Positions 32,971-44,300 of a DNA stretch of 64,000 nt are shown in pieces. The notes beneath the pieces were generated by a model. That model ran no database searches. It was not told where the DNA came from and worked only from the letters and a program-made list of their open reading frames with translations. Source of the DNA: Mnemiopsis leidyi (Eukaryota > Ctenophora > Tentaculata > Lobata > Bolinopsidae); NCBI GenBank assembly GCA_000226015.1, contig JH153023.1, positions 4,812 to 68,811 on the forward strand, in the 5' to 3' direction. Within the stretch, counting starts at the first letter, position 1; the number at the start of each line of letters is the position of its first letter. Position numbers and translations under genes: made by a program.

Positions 32971-35900
32971 ATGAGCGTTCTTACAGCTATAAAGCTCTAC
33001 ATCAACAAGATGATAGATAATTGTGGCAAGGGAATGAAAGTCTTTCTTCTAGGTTAGACATTGTCAAAATGATATGTATTATCAACAAGATTATGGTACT
33101 GTCAGAATATTAGTGTGTTTGCTTGAAATCTGTGATTATGAGAAATCTCCCAAAGATTCCTCCATGAGGAAAGCATAAACATTACATTTTCAGGAAAGGA
33201 TACTTTACCCCTTGTTAGTATCACGTACGCACAATCTGATCTCTTGAAGAAAGAAGTATATCTGTTCGAGCGTATAGACAACTCCGCGCGAGAGAGTATG
33301 AAGCACATGCGTTGCATTGTTTTTCTGCGGCCTACTCCCGAAAACATCCAGCATTTATGTGCGGAACTGAAAAATCCACGGTACGGAAACTACCACATCT
33401 TCTTCTCCAACATCATAGCAAAACCGGATATACTGAAGTTAGCTAACGCTGACGAACATGAGTGTGTGAAGGAGATACAAGAGTTTTACGCAGACTACAT
33501 TCCACTTCTTGACCATGTATACAATCTGAACATCAAGAAAATATCATCTGCTGGTTAGAACTTTAATATTTAAACCAATTTTATCGATTCAAACTCCCTT
33601 TTTAAGAGCTTTTTTATCATGTCACATATGATTTAGGTCTTAGTCGGGTGAACTGCTTACAGAGTAAATCTGATTTGTCACATCCTGCACAGCTCAGAAG
33701 TTCCATGAAATTATTTACAACATTTCTTATGTATTGCTGTGTGAAAATTGATATTTTATTTTATTTCATCTTATTTTATTTTATTTTCAATTGGAACCGT
33801 ATTTATTGGAAGGGCCCAGTGGTCATATCTAACTTCTCTTTTGTCCATCGCTATCACGTGACACATAGCATTTATTAATGGTGACCCTCTGCCACAATAC
33901 CGTATATTCTTCTGATACACTTATGTTTCAGTCAGCACATCGTGGGACAGGTCATGTTTAAAGCGCTCCGCAGACTCGCTGATCAGCGTGCTGTTAGCGC
34001 TGCGCAAATACCCAGTTATGCGGTTCAGCGCAAAGTCTGAGTTAGCACGCAATCTCGTTAACAGTACATACGACATCATGAAGGAACACAGTCACTTGTT
34101 CGAGTTTAGGAGGAGTGATACTCCTCTATTGTTGGTGTTAGACAGGCGTGATGATCCTATCACTCCCTTGCTCAATCAGGTAGGTCATTTTTTACATTAT
34201 TTCATTCTTGAGGAGTAAACTGATTATTTTACTAATAAAATCAAGTTGATATCGAGCAGTAAATTTTGTGAATTTTTATCGTCGAAACAGAGTTATTCAA
34301 GACCTGAGTGTGATAGAAGTTTATGTTTCAGTGGACTTATCAAGCAATGGTACACGAGCTGCTAGGGATAGAAAACAACAGGGTAGACCTCAGTGAGGTT
34401 CCAGGAATATCTAAAGACATGAGAGAAGTGATTATGTCACCGGAACAGGATTCCTTCTTCAAGGATTCCCTTTATTCCGATTTTGGAGAGATAGGAATCA
34501 AGATCAAGGATCTGGTGGACAAATTTCAGAAACAGCAGCACAGCACTGCAGCTATTGAGTCTATCACGGACATGAAGAAGTTCGTTGACAATTATCCTCA
34601 GTTCAAGAAGTTTTCAGGTAATTGAAATTTGATTATTCGATGCAGGAACATGATGAAATGTTTTGTATCTGATGCTACAGATTTCTGTTACCCAAGGGCT
34701 GTTTGGTGTTTCAGACACTACATTCACCCCAACCATTTCATTTCCTCCTAACAGGAACCGTATCAAAGCATGTAGCAATAGTTGGGGAGCTCAGTAGAAT
34801 AGTACAAGACTACAATCTTCTAGAAGTTTCTGAAACTGAACAACAAATGACTACTCAGGCATCTCATTCTGAAGTTCAACAAAAGGTTTAGTGAAATTTG
34901 AACACTTGTCTTGTTTCGAAAGGCCCTCTGTAAATATGTGTTAACCCCTCATTTTTTGTACAACAACTTGTTTCGTCTGACTGCCTCTGGGAAACCAAAA
35001 TATTAGGTTGTCCCATAATGATTGACAATGACTCTGTATCTTTTTAATGGTAGGTTGTATGATAATTTTGACAGTACCAGGTGAAAGAACGGTTAGTTTT
35101 GGATAGGAGACACCCCTTCCTGAGAGCAGAATCGCAGTTTGAATGTATAAAACTTTAGGTCCAAATGAACTTGCCCAAGTGCAGTTGTCAGGTGTCAAAA
35201 TTTCAATTTCAAAATTTAAGTTTTCCTTGGTTCTCAGCTGGTCCAGGGTGCTTCTGAAAAACTTTCCCATCACGAAACGTCTTAAGGGGATCATGAACTA
35301 CATCAGTTACCATTTTTATTCAATTTGAAGTGCTGCAGCCATCCTTTTCCGAGCAACTTTGAAATTTGGTCTTATCAGCCAATTTTTCAAATTTCAATGA
35401 AAAAGACGCGGAGATTATGACTCCATGACCAACAATATGACTATTTTGGTAGTTAAGGTACTGCTTTAGACATTCTTTAAAACAATTGATCCATCCATAA
35501 GGATTGGGTGACTGGTTTAAATGCTGAAATCGTTCATCTCCTGAAGAAGCCCCAAAACCTTACCTTTCAAAAACCGAAAAAACACAGATTTTGGCCAGAT
35601 ATTCGTAAAAACAGCATGTTTCTGTGACTACTAGACCGATGAATGAACTGATATCAATCAATAGCGATGAATACTTGATGTTGCTGGCACAGCTGGGCTC
35701 TCTAACTTTTAGAGTGTATTAAAGTGATTTTTAGTCCGACATGACGCGCACGCTCTGACTTAACTTGAATTTCCGTTTTTAGAATAACTTAGAATGATCG
35801 AAAACTCACAAAATTTGGCACTTAAGTCCACGAAGGTCCAAAAATTACAACAATGTTTCGTTTTTAGGATTCGTGTGTAAAATGAATCTTGCAGTTCGGT

Positions 35901-37205
35901 ATTGTCAATCATTATGGGACAACCTAATATCAGAAATTTCACTAGAATTCTGTCATTTTATCTCACAGTCCAAATGGCCTACATTCTATCTTACGATAGC
36001 TCAATTTTGTCGCATTTGATTTAATCGTGATTCAAAACATTGTTGGTTTATTTTGATAATGTTCTTAGCACTGCTGAGTACTGACTGTAAGTTTAACTTA
36101 AATTGTAGTCCTTAAATTTCAGTTTTTCATAATCATGATTATCACCAGTTTTATCGTGAGTATCAATTGGTAACAAACTCACTCATTATAATCTCAGATT
36201 TCCAGTTTGTTGCGGAACCCAAAAGTAAGAGAAATGGAAATAATACGCTTGGTTTTGTTATACTGCATTTGTTATGAGGGACAAAGTGGGCACAATCCCA
36301 GACAGTTCATTGAGACTATGAGAAACAGAGGCATTTCTGAAGCTAAATGCAAGGTTTGAGCTGATTATCTGATATTTCGTAAATTGTATTAAGTTTCAGC
36401 TTAGTTTAACACATAGAAGATATGATGATGAGAAGATAAAGGGAAGTGCGTAATGCCAATCCTTCACCTTGATTCTTTAATAAACTCTACCTTTCAGCTT
36501 GCCACATCCATTATGAACTACGGAGGAAAAGCTGTGAGAGGCGGTCAACTGTTTGGCGAAGAGACTAAGATAGCTATGACAAAGAAGTACTTCAAAGGAC
36601 TCCAGGGAGTGGAGAACATTTACACACAGCACAAACCGTACATGATAGACATATTGCAGGTAAAATCAGTAATCTGTCGTACAGCACGTATTTTCAGCTC
36701 GATTTTCAGTGTAGCAAAACACTAAGATTGCAACGTAGCTGGAACGGTGACACTGAGTGTTTTAGTTTGTGTGACGCGCTTCGCAAGACACGCAGATTCG
36801 CAGGCGCAACTTTTAATTTATTCTACAAGAATTAGCATGCGAACGTACGTGATATCGCATTTACTGGCAGCTAAACTGTACCAGCTAACAGATATTTGTC
36901 TGGCTGTTGGCTGCCTTTGCACAAAACCGCAATTGACAGTGAAACTAAACTCCTTAATACCCTCTAAAGACTCTACATTTCAGCAATTGCAGCTGGGACG
37001 GCTAAAGGAAACTGATTTTCCCTGGCACGGCGGATCGCCGCAGCGAATAGGGGAGATCATTGTATTTGTTGTTGGCGGTATAACTTACGAAGAGATCAAG
37101 TCAGTCCACGAGTGGAACATATCAAATCCGGGAAACAAAGTTGTTCTTGGTTCCACGTGTGTTCACAACTGCCGATCTTTCTTAGAAGCTGTTTCCAGTC
37201 ACTAA
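32971..37205 (+). CDS. VPS45: VPS45, Sec1/Munc18-family vesicle fusion protein (eight exons)
   Basis: Binds syntaxin-type SNAREs at the trans-Golgi/early endosome and promotes SNARE assembly. Exons: 32971-33052, 33194-33553, 33932-34179, 34332-34617, 34755-34885, 36198-36353, 36498-36659, 36984-37205; phases agree, giving 548 residues (human 570). The start [15 protein letters not shown] and signatures such as [103 protein letters not shown] and [13 protein letters not shown] are all characteristic. The last exon carries [20 protein letters not shown] and ends shortly after SFLEAVSSH, shorter than the vertebrate tail. Intron 5 contains a 925-bp mariner-type insertion. No sign of damage. Confidence 0.95.
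35003..35927. mobile_element. Mariner/Tc1-type element without recognisable transposase
   Basis: Exact 27-bp terminal inverted repeats (left 35003-35029, starting TTAGGTTGTCCCATAATG; right 35901-35927) flanked by TA on both sides (35001-35002 and 35928-35929), the target duplication of the IS630/Tc1/mariner superfamily. The 925-bp interior shows no HTH or DDE/D motifs in frame on either strand, so it looks non-autonomous. The identical ends suggest a fairly recent insertion. It sits in VPS45 intron 5. Confidence 0.85.
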
Positions 37206-37820
37206 GAACCTCGACAGGTTGAAAAGCATCGGAGTTAACGCTGTTTAAGTGGTAGAAAGTATAATCTTGGACTTAACTTGTAGCCGTTAAAACCTTTAAC
37301 TACTCCCTCACTTCGATTGAGATCACGGGACAGTTTCAAAACTTATCACTTGCTGGAACAAGTGAAAATCTTGAAAATCCTAATATGATCCGGACATTTT
37401 ACATAACAGCAAGGATTTTTCTCCACGTTTTGACTAGACATGTTATGCTACCATGAATTGTTTGTTGATTGGAAATTAGTGTGCAATATGTGTTAAAATT
37501 TATGTAATTTTGATGTAGTTATGATGGACAGTGTCCGAGAAATCTCGGAGCGATTTCACCGTCTATGTTTAATTGGATGAACATTTATGTTTTGTAAAGC
37601 CTTGCGAATGAATTTATCAGTACTAATTATCTGTTTAATTTTTAATCTTGCTTTTTGCTCGACTCTTTTTGCTCACAGCATGTATGTCAAGTAAAAACAT
37701 TCGATTAAATCGGAAAAGGTTATTTTTAAAAATAACGCGGTACAATGACATTCAACTCAAATTCCAGTATTTAGGGGATGGAATAGCGATGGCCTTGAAT
37801 AAGTAAGATATCGCTTGGAG
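37206..37820. other. Intergenic interval between VPS45 and DTD1
   Basis: No supported feature other than presumed UTR/promoter sequence. Confidence 0.35.
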
Positions 37821-38778
37821 ATGAAGGCAATCGTTCAAAAAGTTACCAAAGCATCGGTCACAGGTGACGAGAAACTGTATGGTGTTGAAAAATACTTCCT
37901 GCCTGAATTTTCCGGTTTTGTAACAACGGTTCTTTTTTCCCTTTCTAAATTTTACTTTTCAGTTGGAGAAAGGTGTACAGGTTCTATTGGTCAAGGAATG
38001 TGTGTACTGTTAGGAATTTCTACTAAAGATACAGATCAAGAGATCGAATGGATGTAGGTATCCTGTATTTAGTCCTAACTAAGTGCCTAATGTGAGGTTC
38101 TCGTGTGTTTATGACGAGAAATTGTAGTTGAAATACTGTGATGAGATTATGAACCTGTTAACTACAGTACAGACATCCCGCCAGGGCAAACAAGTTGGTG
38201 AAACTGAGGATATTTAACCATCCTGACACGGACAAACCCTGGGATGCAGATCTTCTGCAGTGTAAATTTGCAATTCTCGTCGTCAGTCAAGTAAGAACAC
38301 TGTCATTTTATCGATTTTTTCAAGTTTCCGGGTCTTGTATTCTGACAGATGTCTACTGTGTATTCTATATCTTCAGTTCACACTACAATGTGTTGTCAAC
38401 AAGGGAACAAGACCAGACTTTCACCAAGCTATGAAGTCTGAAAACAGTCTGCCGATGTTCAATAAGTTTCTTGAAGTTCTCAGATCTAAAGTTCCAAATT
38501 CTAACGATCTCGTGCAAGGTTTGAGGGCATTCTGATGGGACATAAACAATAAAACCGCTGTCTATCATTAGTATCATAGTTCTTTTATAACTAGTAAAAC
38601 CAGTCAACACCATCATTATCACTTAACATCAACTCATATAAAACTTTCAGTTGCTGTCGAGTAGATTTACCACACAAACATGTATTCCTTAGTTGGAGAG
38701 TTCGGAGCGTTCATGCAAGTTCACATCCAGAATGACGGTCCGGTAACCATCCCTATAGAAACACCAGCAAGTTTGTGA
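37821..38778 (+). CDS. DTD1: D-aminoacyl-tRNA deacylase, copy 1 (five exons)
   Basis: Proofreading enzyme that hydrolyses D-aminoacyl-tRNA. Exons: 37821-37863, 37963-38053, 38185-38290, 38377-38518, 38693-38778; phases agree, giving 155 residues, the length of the catalytic core (about 145-155). MKAIVQKVTKASVT is the classical N-terminus. The two catalytic-pocket motifs are present: VSQFTLQC (SQxT) and the cross-subunit Gly-cisPro motif NDGPVTIPIE. Unlike copy 2 it has no lysine-rich C-terminal extension; its stop lies in a 55-bp sequence duplicated just downstream. Exon 4 has one extra codon and non-standard residues (VVNKGTRPDF) compared with copy 2 (VLKGNKPDF), so copy 2 looks more conserved. 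The start could be miscounted by one base. Confidence 0.92.
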
Positions 38779-38858
38779 GTTTCCTGACCGGGACCTGGCT
38801 ACCATCCCTATAGAAACACCAGCAAGTTTGTGTGATTCCTGATAGGAACCTGGCTACC
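38746..38858. repeat. 55-bp tandem duplication over the end of DTD1 copy 1
   Basis: Two head-to-tail copies (starting 38746 and 38801) of a segment with accatccctatagaaacaccag and the end codons AGT TTG TGA; the second copy has a few changes. It duplicates the last codons and stop into the 3' UTR. Confidence 0.8.
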
Positions 38859-39149
38859 ATTTATCGCTGTTTACAAGTCGGGGCAGAAAAGATTGGCGGG
38901 TTGGAATTTGGAGATGACAATTTCTGCTCTATGAAGACCATCATAAGGAGATGTTGAATTATTATGTGAATTGAAGTTCTCTTTTGTAGGCTACTAATGT
39001 TTATTTGATTTAATTTACGCATGGTTCGTTTTATAACATGTGGTATCTCTGTTCACCAATTAATCGGCAACCCTTACATTTTATAAGTAATACTAGAGAA
39101 GTTACAAACCATTATCGTAATAGGACAAGTCACATACATAGAAACTGAT

Positions 39150-40439
39150 ATGAGAGCTATAATTCAAAAAGTTACCAAAGCTTCAGTTACCGGTGAGACG
39201 AATTTGTTGATTCCGAAAGAGCGATGAATTCTTAGTCTCTTTTCTATGTCCATTTTGGCTTACACTATAAATGAAATTGGTGAAATTCTAGCCAAGTTAG
39301 CAAGTTATGAAATAAATCGTTTTAGTCGGCGACAGGTGTACAGGTTCTATTGGTCAAGGAATGTGTGTACTGTTAGGAATTTCTACTAAAGATACAGATA
39401 AAGAGATCGAATGGATGTAAGGTTATTATCAATTTTTGTGTAGTATTTTTAGACCAAGTGCAAAAATCTGAGGGATCTTTTTCAGTTTCCTAAAATTGGT
39501 TCCATGGTTAAGCAAATTGATACTACCGAATGTGCCTCGATGTCGTTAATCTTCGTCTAAACACTAAAGTGAGAGAGATCACTCTAAACATCCCGCCAGG
39601 GCAAACAAGTTGGTGAAACTGAGGATATTTAACCATCCTGACACGGACAAACCCTGGGATGCAGATCTTCTGCAGTGTAAATTTGGAATTCTCGTCGTCA
39701 GTCAAGTATGAACACTAAGATATTATCCAATTTGACATTCTCATAAGACTTACTTTCTGTTTATCTAGTTGTCATCAATTTCTACTTGTTGTAAAGGTTT
39801 GTTGAGTACAATTTTGTTGCGGCAAAGTTTAACTTTACGAGATTTAGTGTAACTCATCTGAACGAGATTTGAAATTTGACCTTGTAATTACCTCAGTTTA
39901 CCTTGCAATGTGTGTTGAAGGGAAACAAACCTGACTTTCACAATGCAATGAAGGCAGAAGAGAGTGAACAAATGTACAACAAATTTGTCCAAGTTCTCAG
40001 GTCTAAAATTCCAAACTCTGACACTCTGGTCCAAGGTTTGTACTTACGGTACACTCACTACATTTGTACATTTGACTCACTACATTTACGTCGAATGTTT
40101 ACCTAATTACGGTACACTCACTACATTTACGTCGAATGTTTACCTAATTGTTAAATTGAGATTTGAAATTATTCAAAGCAGTCGATATTACAAATCTGCA
40201 CATTTTCAGAGGGCGAATTTGGCGCGTTTATGCAAGTTCACATACAGAACGACGGGCCAGTGACAATACCGATAGATTCACCAGAAAGTTTAGCTACTCA
40301 AAAAGTAAAACCTGCTAAACCCCAAAAACAGAACAACAAAAACCAAGGAAAGAAGAAAACAGACAGTACAGAAGTTCCTAAAAATGACAGCGATAAAGTC
40401 GTAGAACAAGTTACTGAAGATCTAGATAAGAAGTTGTGA
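39150..40439 (+). CDS. DTD1: D-aminoacyl-tRNA deacylase, copy 2 (five exons)
   Basis: Tandem paralogue with the same exon pattern: 39150-39192, 39326-39416, 39600-39705, 39897-40035, 40210-40439, giving 202 residues (human DTD1 has 209). The core keeps MRAIIQKVTKASVT, VSQFTLQCVLKGNKPDFH and FGAFMQVHIQNDGPVTIPID. The C-terminal extension is rich in Lys/Gln/Asn (KPAKPQKQNNKNQGKKK) like the vertebrate tail. Exons 2 and 3 are almost identical in DNA to those of copy 1, including the acceptor cccgccag and a few intron bases, while exons 1, 4 and 5 are clearly more divergent. This is probably the standard functional copy. Confidence 0.95.
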
Positions 40440-40831
40440 TGGAATTTTAGGTTTTAGAATATTTAGGTTTTTTTTCTTATTTCTAACGAAAGCCCTTAGG
40501 TATTTGTCTTTCTATAAATAACTGTTCCGGGTAAAAAGTTTAGTAACAAATATCAGGCTTATCATTCTCCACTATGGATTTTACAGCTTAAGTATTATTG
40601 TTAAGCTTGTCTGCTGTACTCTGTTAGAAGTTTATAGAAATTATTTTCTTTAAATCAAGTTTGAATCCATCCCATTAGTTTATGTTATGGAGAAATCGAA
40701 TTTATGAATAGTATAGTTGGCAAAATTTACACTATCCTTGCCACTAACCTCAAATTTTGAATGCCTTGTTACTTCACGTTCAATGATTGATGTGAGATCG
40801 TTTATCTTATAATATCCTTCTCTAGCTGAAA

Positions 40832-41339
40832 ATGGTACGCAAAATAAAAGTTAAAGAAGTTGAAAGTACTGACCAAAAACCAAAGCACAACCAACATGAC
40901 CCCCTCTCTGAACTACCCGATCCAGAGAGTCTGCAGTACCCGTGGAGTACAGACCTGCATGAACCGGCCAGTTTGGTCTATCCGGGATCTCCTAGTCAGG
41001 ACAATAAGGTATCTCCCTATCAACCCTTCTATCCAGCACAATATCACAGTTATCAAACACCTGGAAACATCGACACACCTCACACGTTCCCGCCTCACCC
41101 ACCATACACCCACTCACCTCTTTCACTCTTCACCAACCCACAACACTCCCCTCAACAATCTGTAGGGGAGACATCACCCTCAAAAAATGTTACACGGGAA
41201 AGGAATGTGATACAGAACCCCCCAACAGATGATACAGCGGTGAGAGAGCCTATAAGATTGCAAGGAGCACGGTGGTTCCCTTTTCCAGGATTCAGAACTT
41301 TCTGTAGGGACAGTTGGAAGCTTCTTCAGTCTGAAACGG
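40832..41339 (+). CDS. TRPA1 alternative first exon A (long, Pro/Tyr-rich)
   Basis: ATG-started frame of 169 codons plus one base to donor G|gtagga. Sequence is Lys-rich at the start (MVRKIKVKEVESTDQKPK), then Pro/Tyr/His-rich (YQPFYPAQYHSYQTPGNI). It lies 393 bp after DTD1 copy 2. The ending phase 1 fits the acceptor at 47119. It could instead be a separate small gene: the frame itself stops 6-7 codons past the donor. Confidence 0.5.
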
Positions 41340-44300
41340 GTAGGAAAATTTTCAGTTTTTAGTCCATATCTGCGTTTAACTCTTAGTCTTACGATAGTGA
41401 CTGCAGCAATTTGAATATTTGAATATTTTGCGGGGCATTTTGATTGCGTGTTCATAATTAAACCTACCATCGAGGCATTTTTGCTAATTATCGTCTAAAA
41501 TTTTCAAGCTTCCGGTATTTTCTATCTCAAATCTTGATAAGGAAAATTGCGCATATCAGATCCTTACACTTTAATCGTAAAGTTCTGCGTAATAGTAGTG
41601 TAATCTTCACTACGAAAGTTTGCTATCTTGGTTATTACTTATTTCCGCTCAAATAGCAATTTCTTGTGAACATAATAAATAATCACTTAGTCTTTATTCC
41701 TTAATTGACTTAATCACCTGTAATCTTCCACGCCGTATAGACTATCCAGCGCAAAGTCTTGATTTAAAGTTGAATGTGATGAAAATCAGTCAAGTACTAA
41801 GCTGGCTCGACAACTTGTGACGTTGTGTGCAGTTTCATTCACACTTTTTGGAACTGCCAACCAGAAAAATACCTCGCACAGTTTTACCCTGTTCACTGTG
41901 CTCCATACACATAGTTTGCCGCAGAAATGTGTCAAAAAATCGGCGCATTTAGACAGACTGATGCAGCTAGTACAGTAGTAGTAGTTTTGTTATATCTGTC
42001 ATATGCAGATAGTACTGGTAGTTATTGAGCGATGGTTTGGATCGAATTAGCATGCGTGGGTTTCATTTCCTGTTCTTGTTGGGATCATTGTAGATTGATC
42101 TTTGTTGATTGGGTGTTCACTGATCACTGAACAGTTGAGTCTTATTGAGATTCTTCTGAACATGTTCAGCTCTTCTTTTTTTGGTAATTTCGCTCAACCA
42201 AACTTACTGAAACTGGAATGTGATTGTTTGTACTCCTTACTCGTTGCTCTTTCGAGGTATGGATACCCCGAAAGTTTAAGCTCACAATTCTCGCGTTTGG
42301 CGCTGGCGACCTAATAAATCTCCTAACTTAAGATGATCTTTATCATTGAACGTAAACCGTTACATTAAGACGGACATTTATGAGTGATCAAGAGATTTCG
42401 TTATACGTGGTGCACCTCAGTGGGGGGATGTCCATCCAAATTGGCTTGTTTTTTGGGGGGGGGGGGGCACACAGTATAAGCAACTATTATTGGACAATGT
42501 CCCCGCTGTTTTCTCCTCCTCGTCCTCCTCCCCCTTCTTTCTTTTCCTTCCTTATCCGTCTCCAAGTCTCCGTCTCTAATCTCCTCTAATACTCTGCTCT
42601 CCCATGCTTCCTCATTCCCTACCTAATAATTCGCCCAGTGGTTGCTGTTCTGATGTTCGGTAGAGGGATGATCAGACCCCGTCCTCGTAAAGAGAGACGT
42701 AAGTGTGCTTGTAGGCTTTGTAATTAACTTTGGAGTGTGCTTTTTCTTGTATGATTTTTCATTAACTTTGGAGTGTGCTTATGTTTGTATGCTTTAACAT
42801 CAACTTGGGAGTGTGCTTATGTTTATAGGGTTTGTCATTAACTTTGGATTGTGCTTATGCTTGTATGCTTTCTCATCAACTTTGGAGTGTGCTTATTCTT
42901 GTAGGCTTCAGCACCAACTTTGGAGTGTGCTAACAGCTTTTACACTTGTAGTGTGAAGGCGTGTTGTACCTGGTTTTGGACATTTAAATAGCAGCTATTT
43001 GTTTGTCCTCAGTAAATGATTTGTACTATTGTCCTGGAATTTTCCTGAGTCCCGGTGTGAAAAAAACTTACATTGTAGTGGGACAAAAATCAAGAATAGT
43101 TTTATGGTAATTTGTAAAATTTACAACGCATAAAGTACTTGATGCACTGTCATGAATAACTGCAGAATGTCGGAAGTATGTCGTAATCGAATTAGTTTTC
43201 TCCCTCTTGTTTTTATGGCGTTTATGAGTTATTTTTGCTGTCTGCAATACATTTGAGTTTCAGAGTTGTTTGCAATGTGCATGTCTGGACAGTCAGTAAT
43301 ACAAGCACCATGTTTTTCCCCCAAAAACCTCCGAAGACCCCTACAAACGTTAAACGTGGTAAGTACAAGAATAAGAGTACGCTTTAATTAATATACTTAC
43401 AGTATAGACGCCGGCCCTAATTGTTCGCAAAGTAAAACACGCGAATCCAATAAAGATACTTCATAGAAATTTCAATTGGAGCATCTTCTATTCTTCTAGA
43501 ATTCAGCCTACTTCAATCAATTATGAATTTTCAACCCCCTGAGAGCAGAAGGGAAAGGTCGTCCATCAATTAATTGCTCTATCACCATTTTTTAATTAGC
43601 AAAAAGCGTTTAAGTATTGTTAAATCAATCTGAAAATACACTAAATGATTTTCATTCTACCACTTCAATTTGCCAGTTACTGCTGAGTCCTATCCTGCTG
43701 AGTGCTATCGCTGTTTTTGCAAGACAACATCTGTAACCATGACAACCCATTACTTTGTTCCAAATATGGAATAATCAGTCGACTGATACCTGACCCAAGT
43801 GGCATCTCAATGCTCGAGTATGCAATTTCTTCAGACGAACCCTCTTGTTGTAGTTTTCCTCCTAATTAGTGATTACCCGTGCTGCTAGCCTCCGTTTTCT
43901 TGTTTTTCAGCTCTCAGATTTCTGCTTTCTGTGCTTTATTCGTTGCACATCTTGTTGCTGAATGTTGAGCAATGGAAAAAGATAAAATAGATCTTCCCCC
44001 ACCCCAAATATACGAGCTGGACAACAGAGGTAGCAGCGAACTACCTGATTTCCTGAGAAGTAACAAAGTTTCAGATCTCCTCCAAACTTCTGTATTTTCT
44101 CAGTCTGGTTCGTGGAATGTAGAATGTATATTTTGTATTGCTATATGCTAATTAGTAATTACTATCGAGTGACCGAGTTTGCACTGCGGTATCAGTCCTG
44201 AATAAAGTTGGTTCTCCGTAAACAGTACTAATTCCATAAAATATTCAAAAAATTTTCATCAGCTTCATTATTATTGTGATTGTTGGTCAATCGAAGGCCA

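Noticed and set aside
34941-35294. 117-codon minus-strand frame in the mariner-type element as a transposase
   Set aside because: It overlaps one end of the element and has no helix-turn-helix or catalytic Asp motifs in the expected order.
42162-42183. A further possible TRPA1 leader (ATG plus seven codons, phase 1 donor gtaatt)
   Set aside because: Too short and with a mediocre donor; it was found only because phase 1 was being sought, so it is not listed as a feature.
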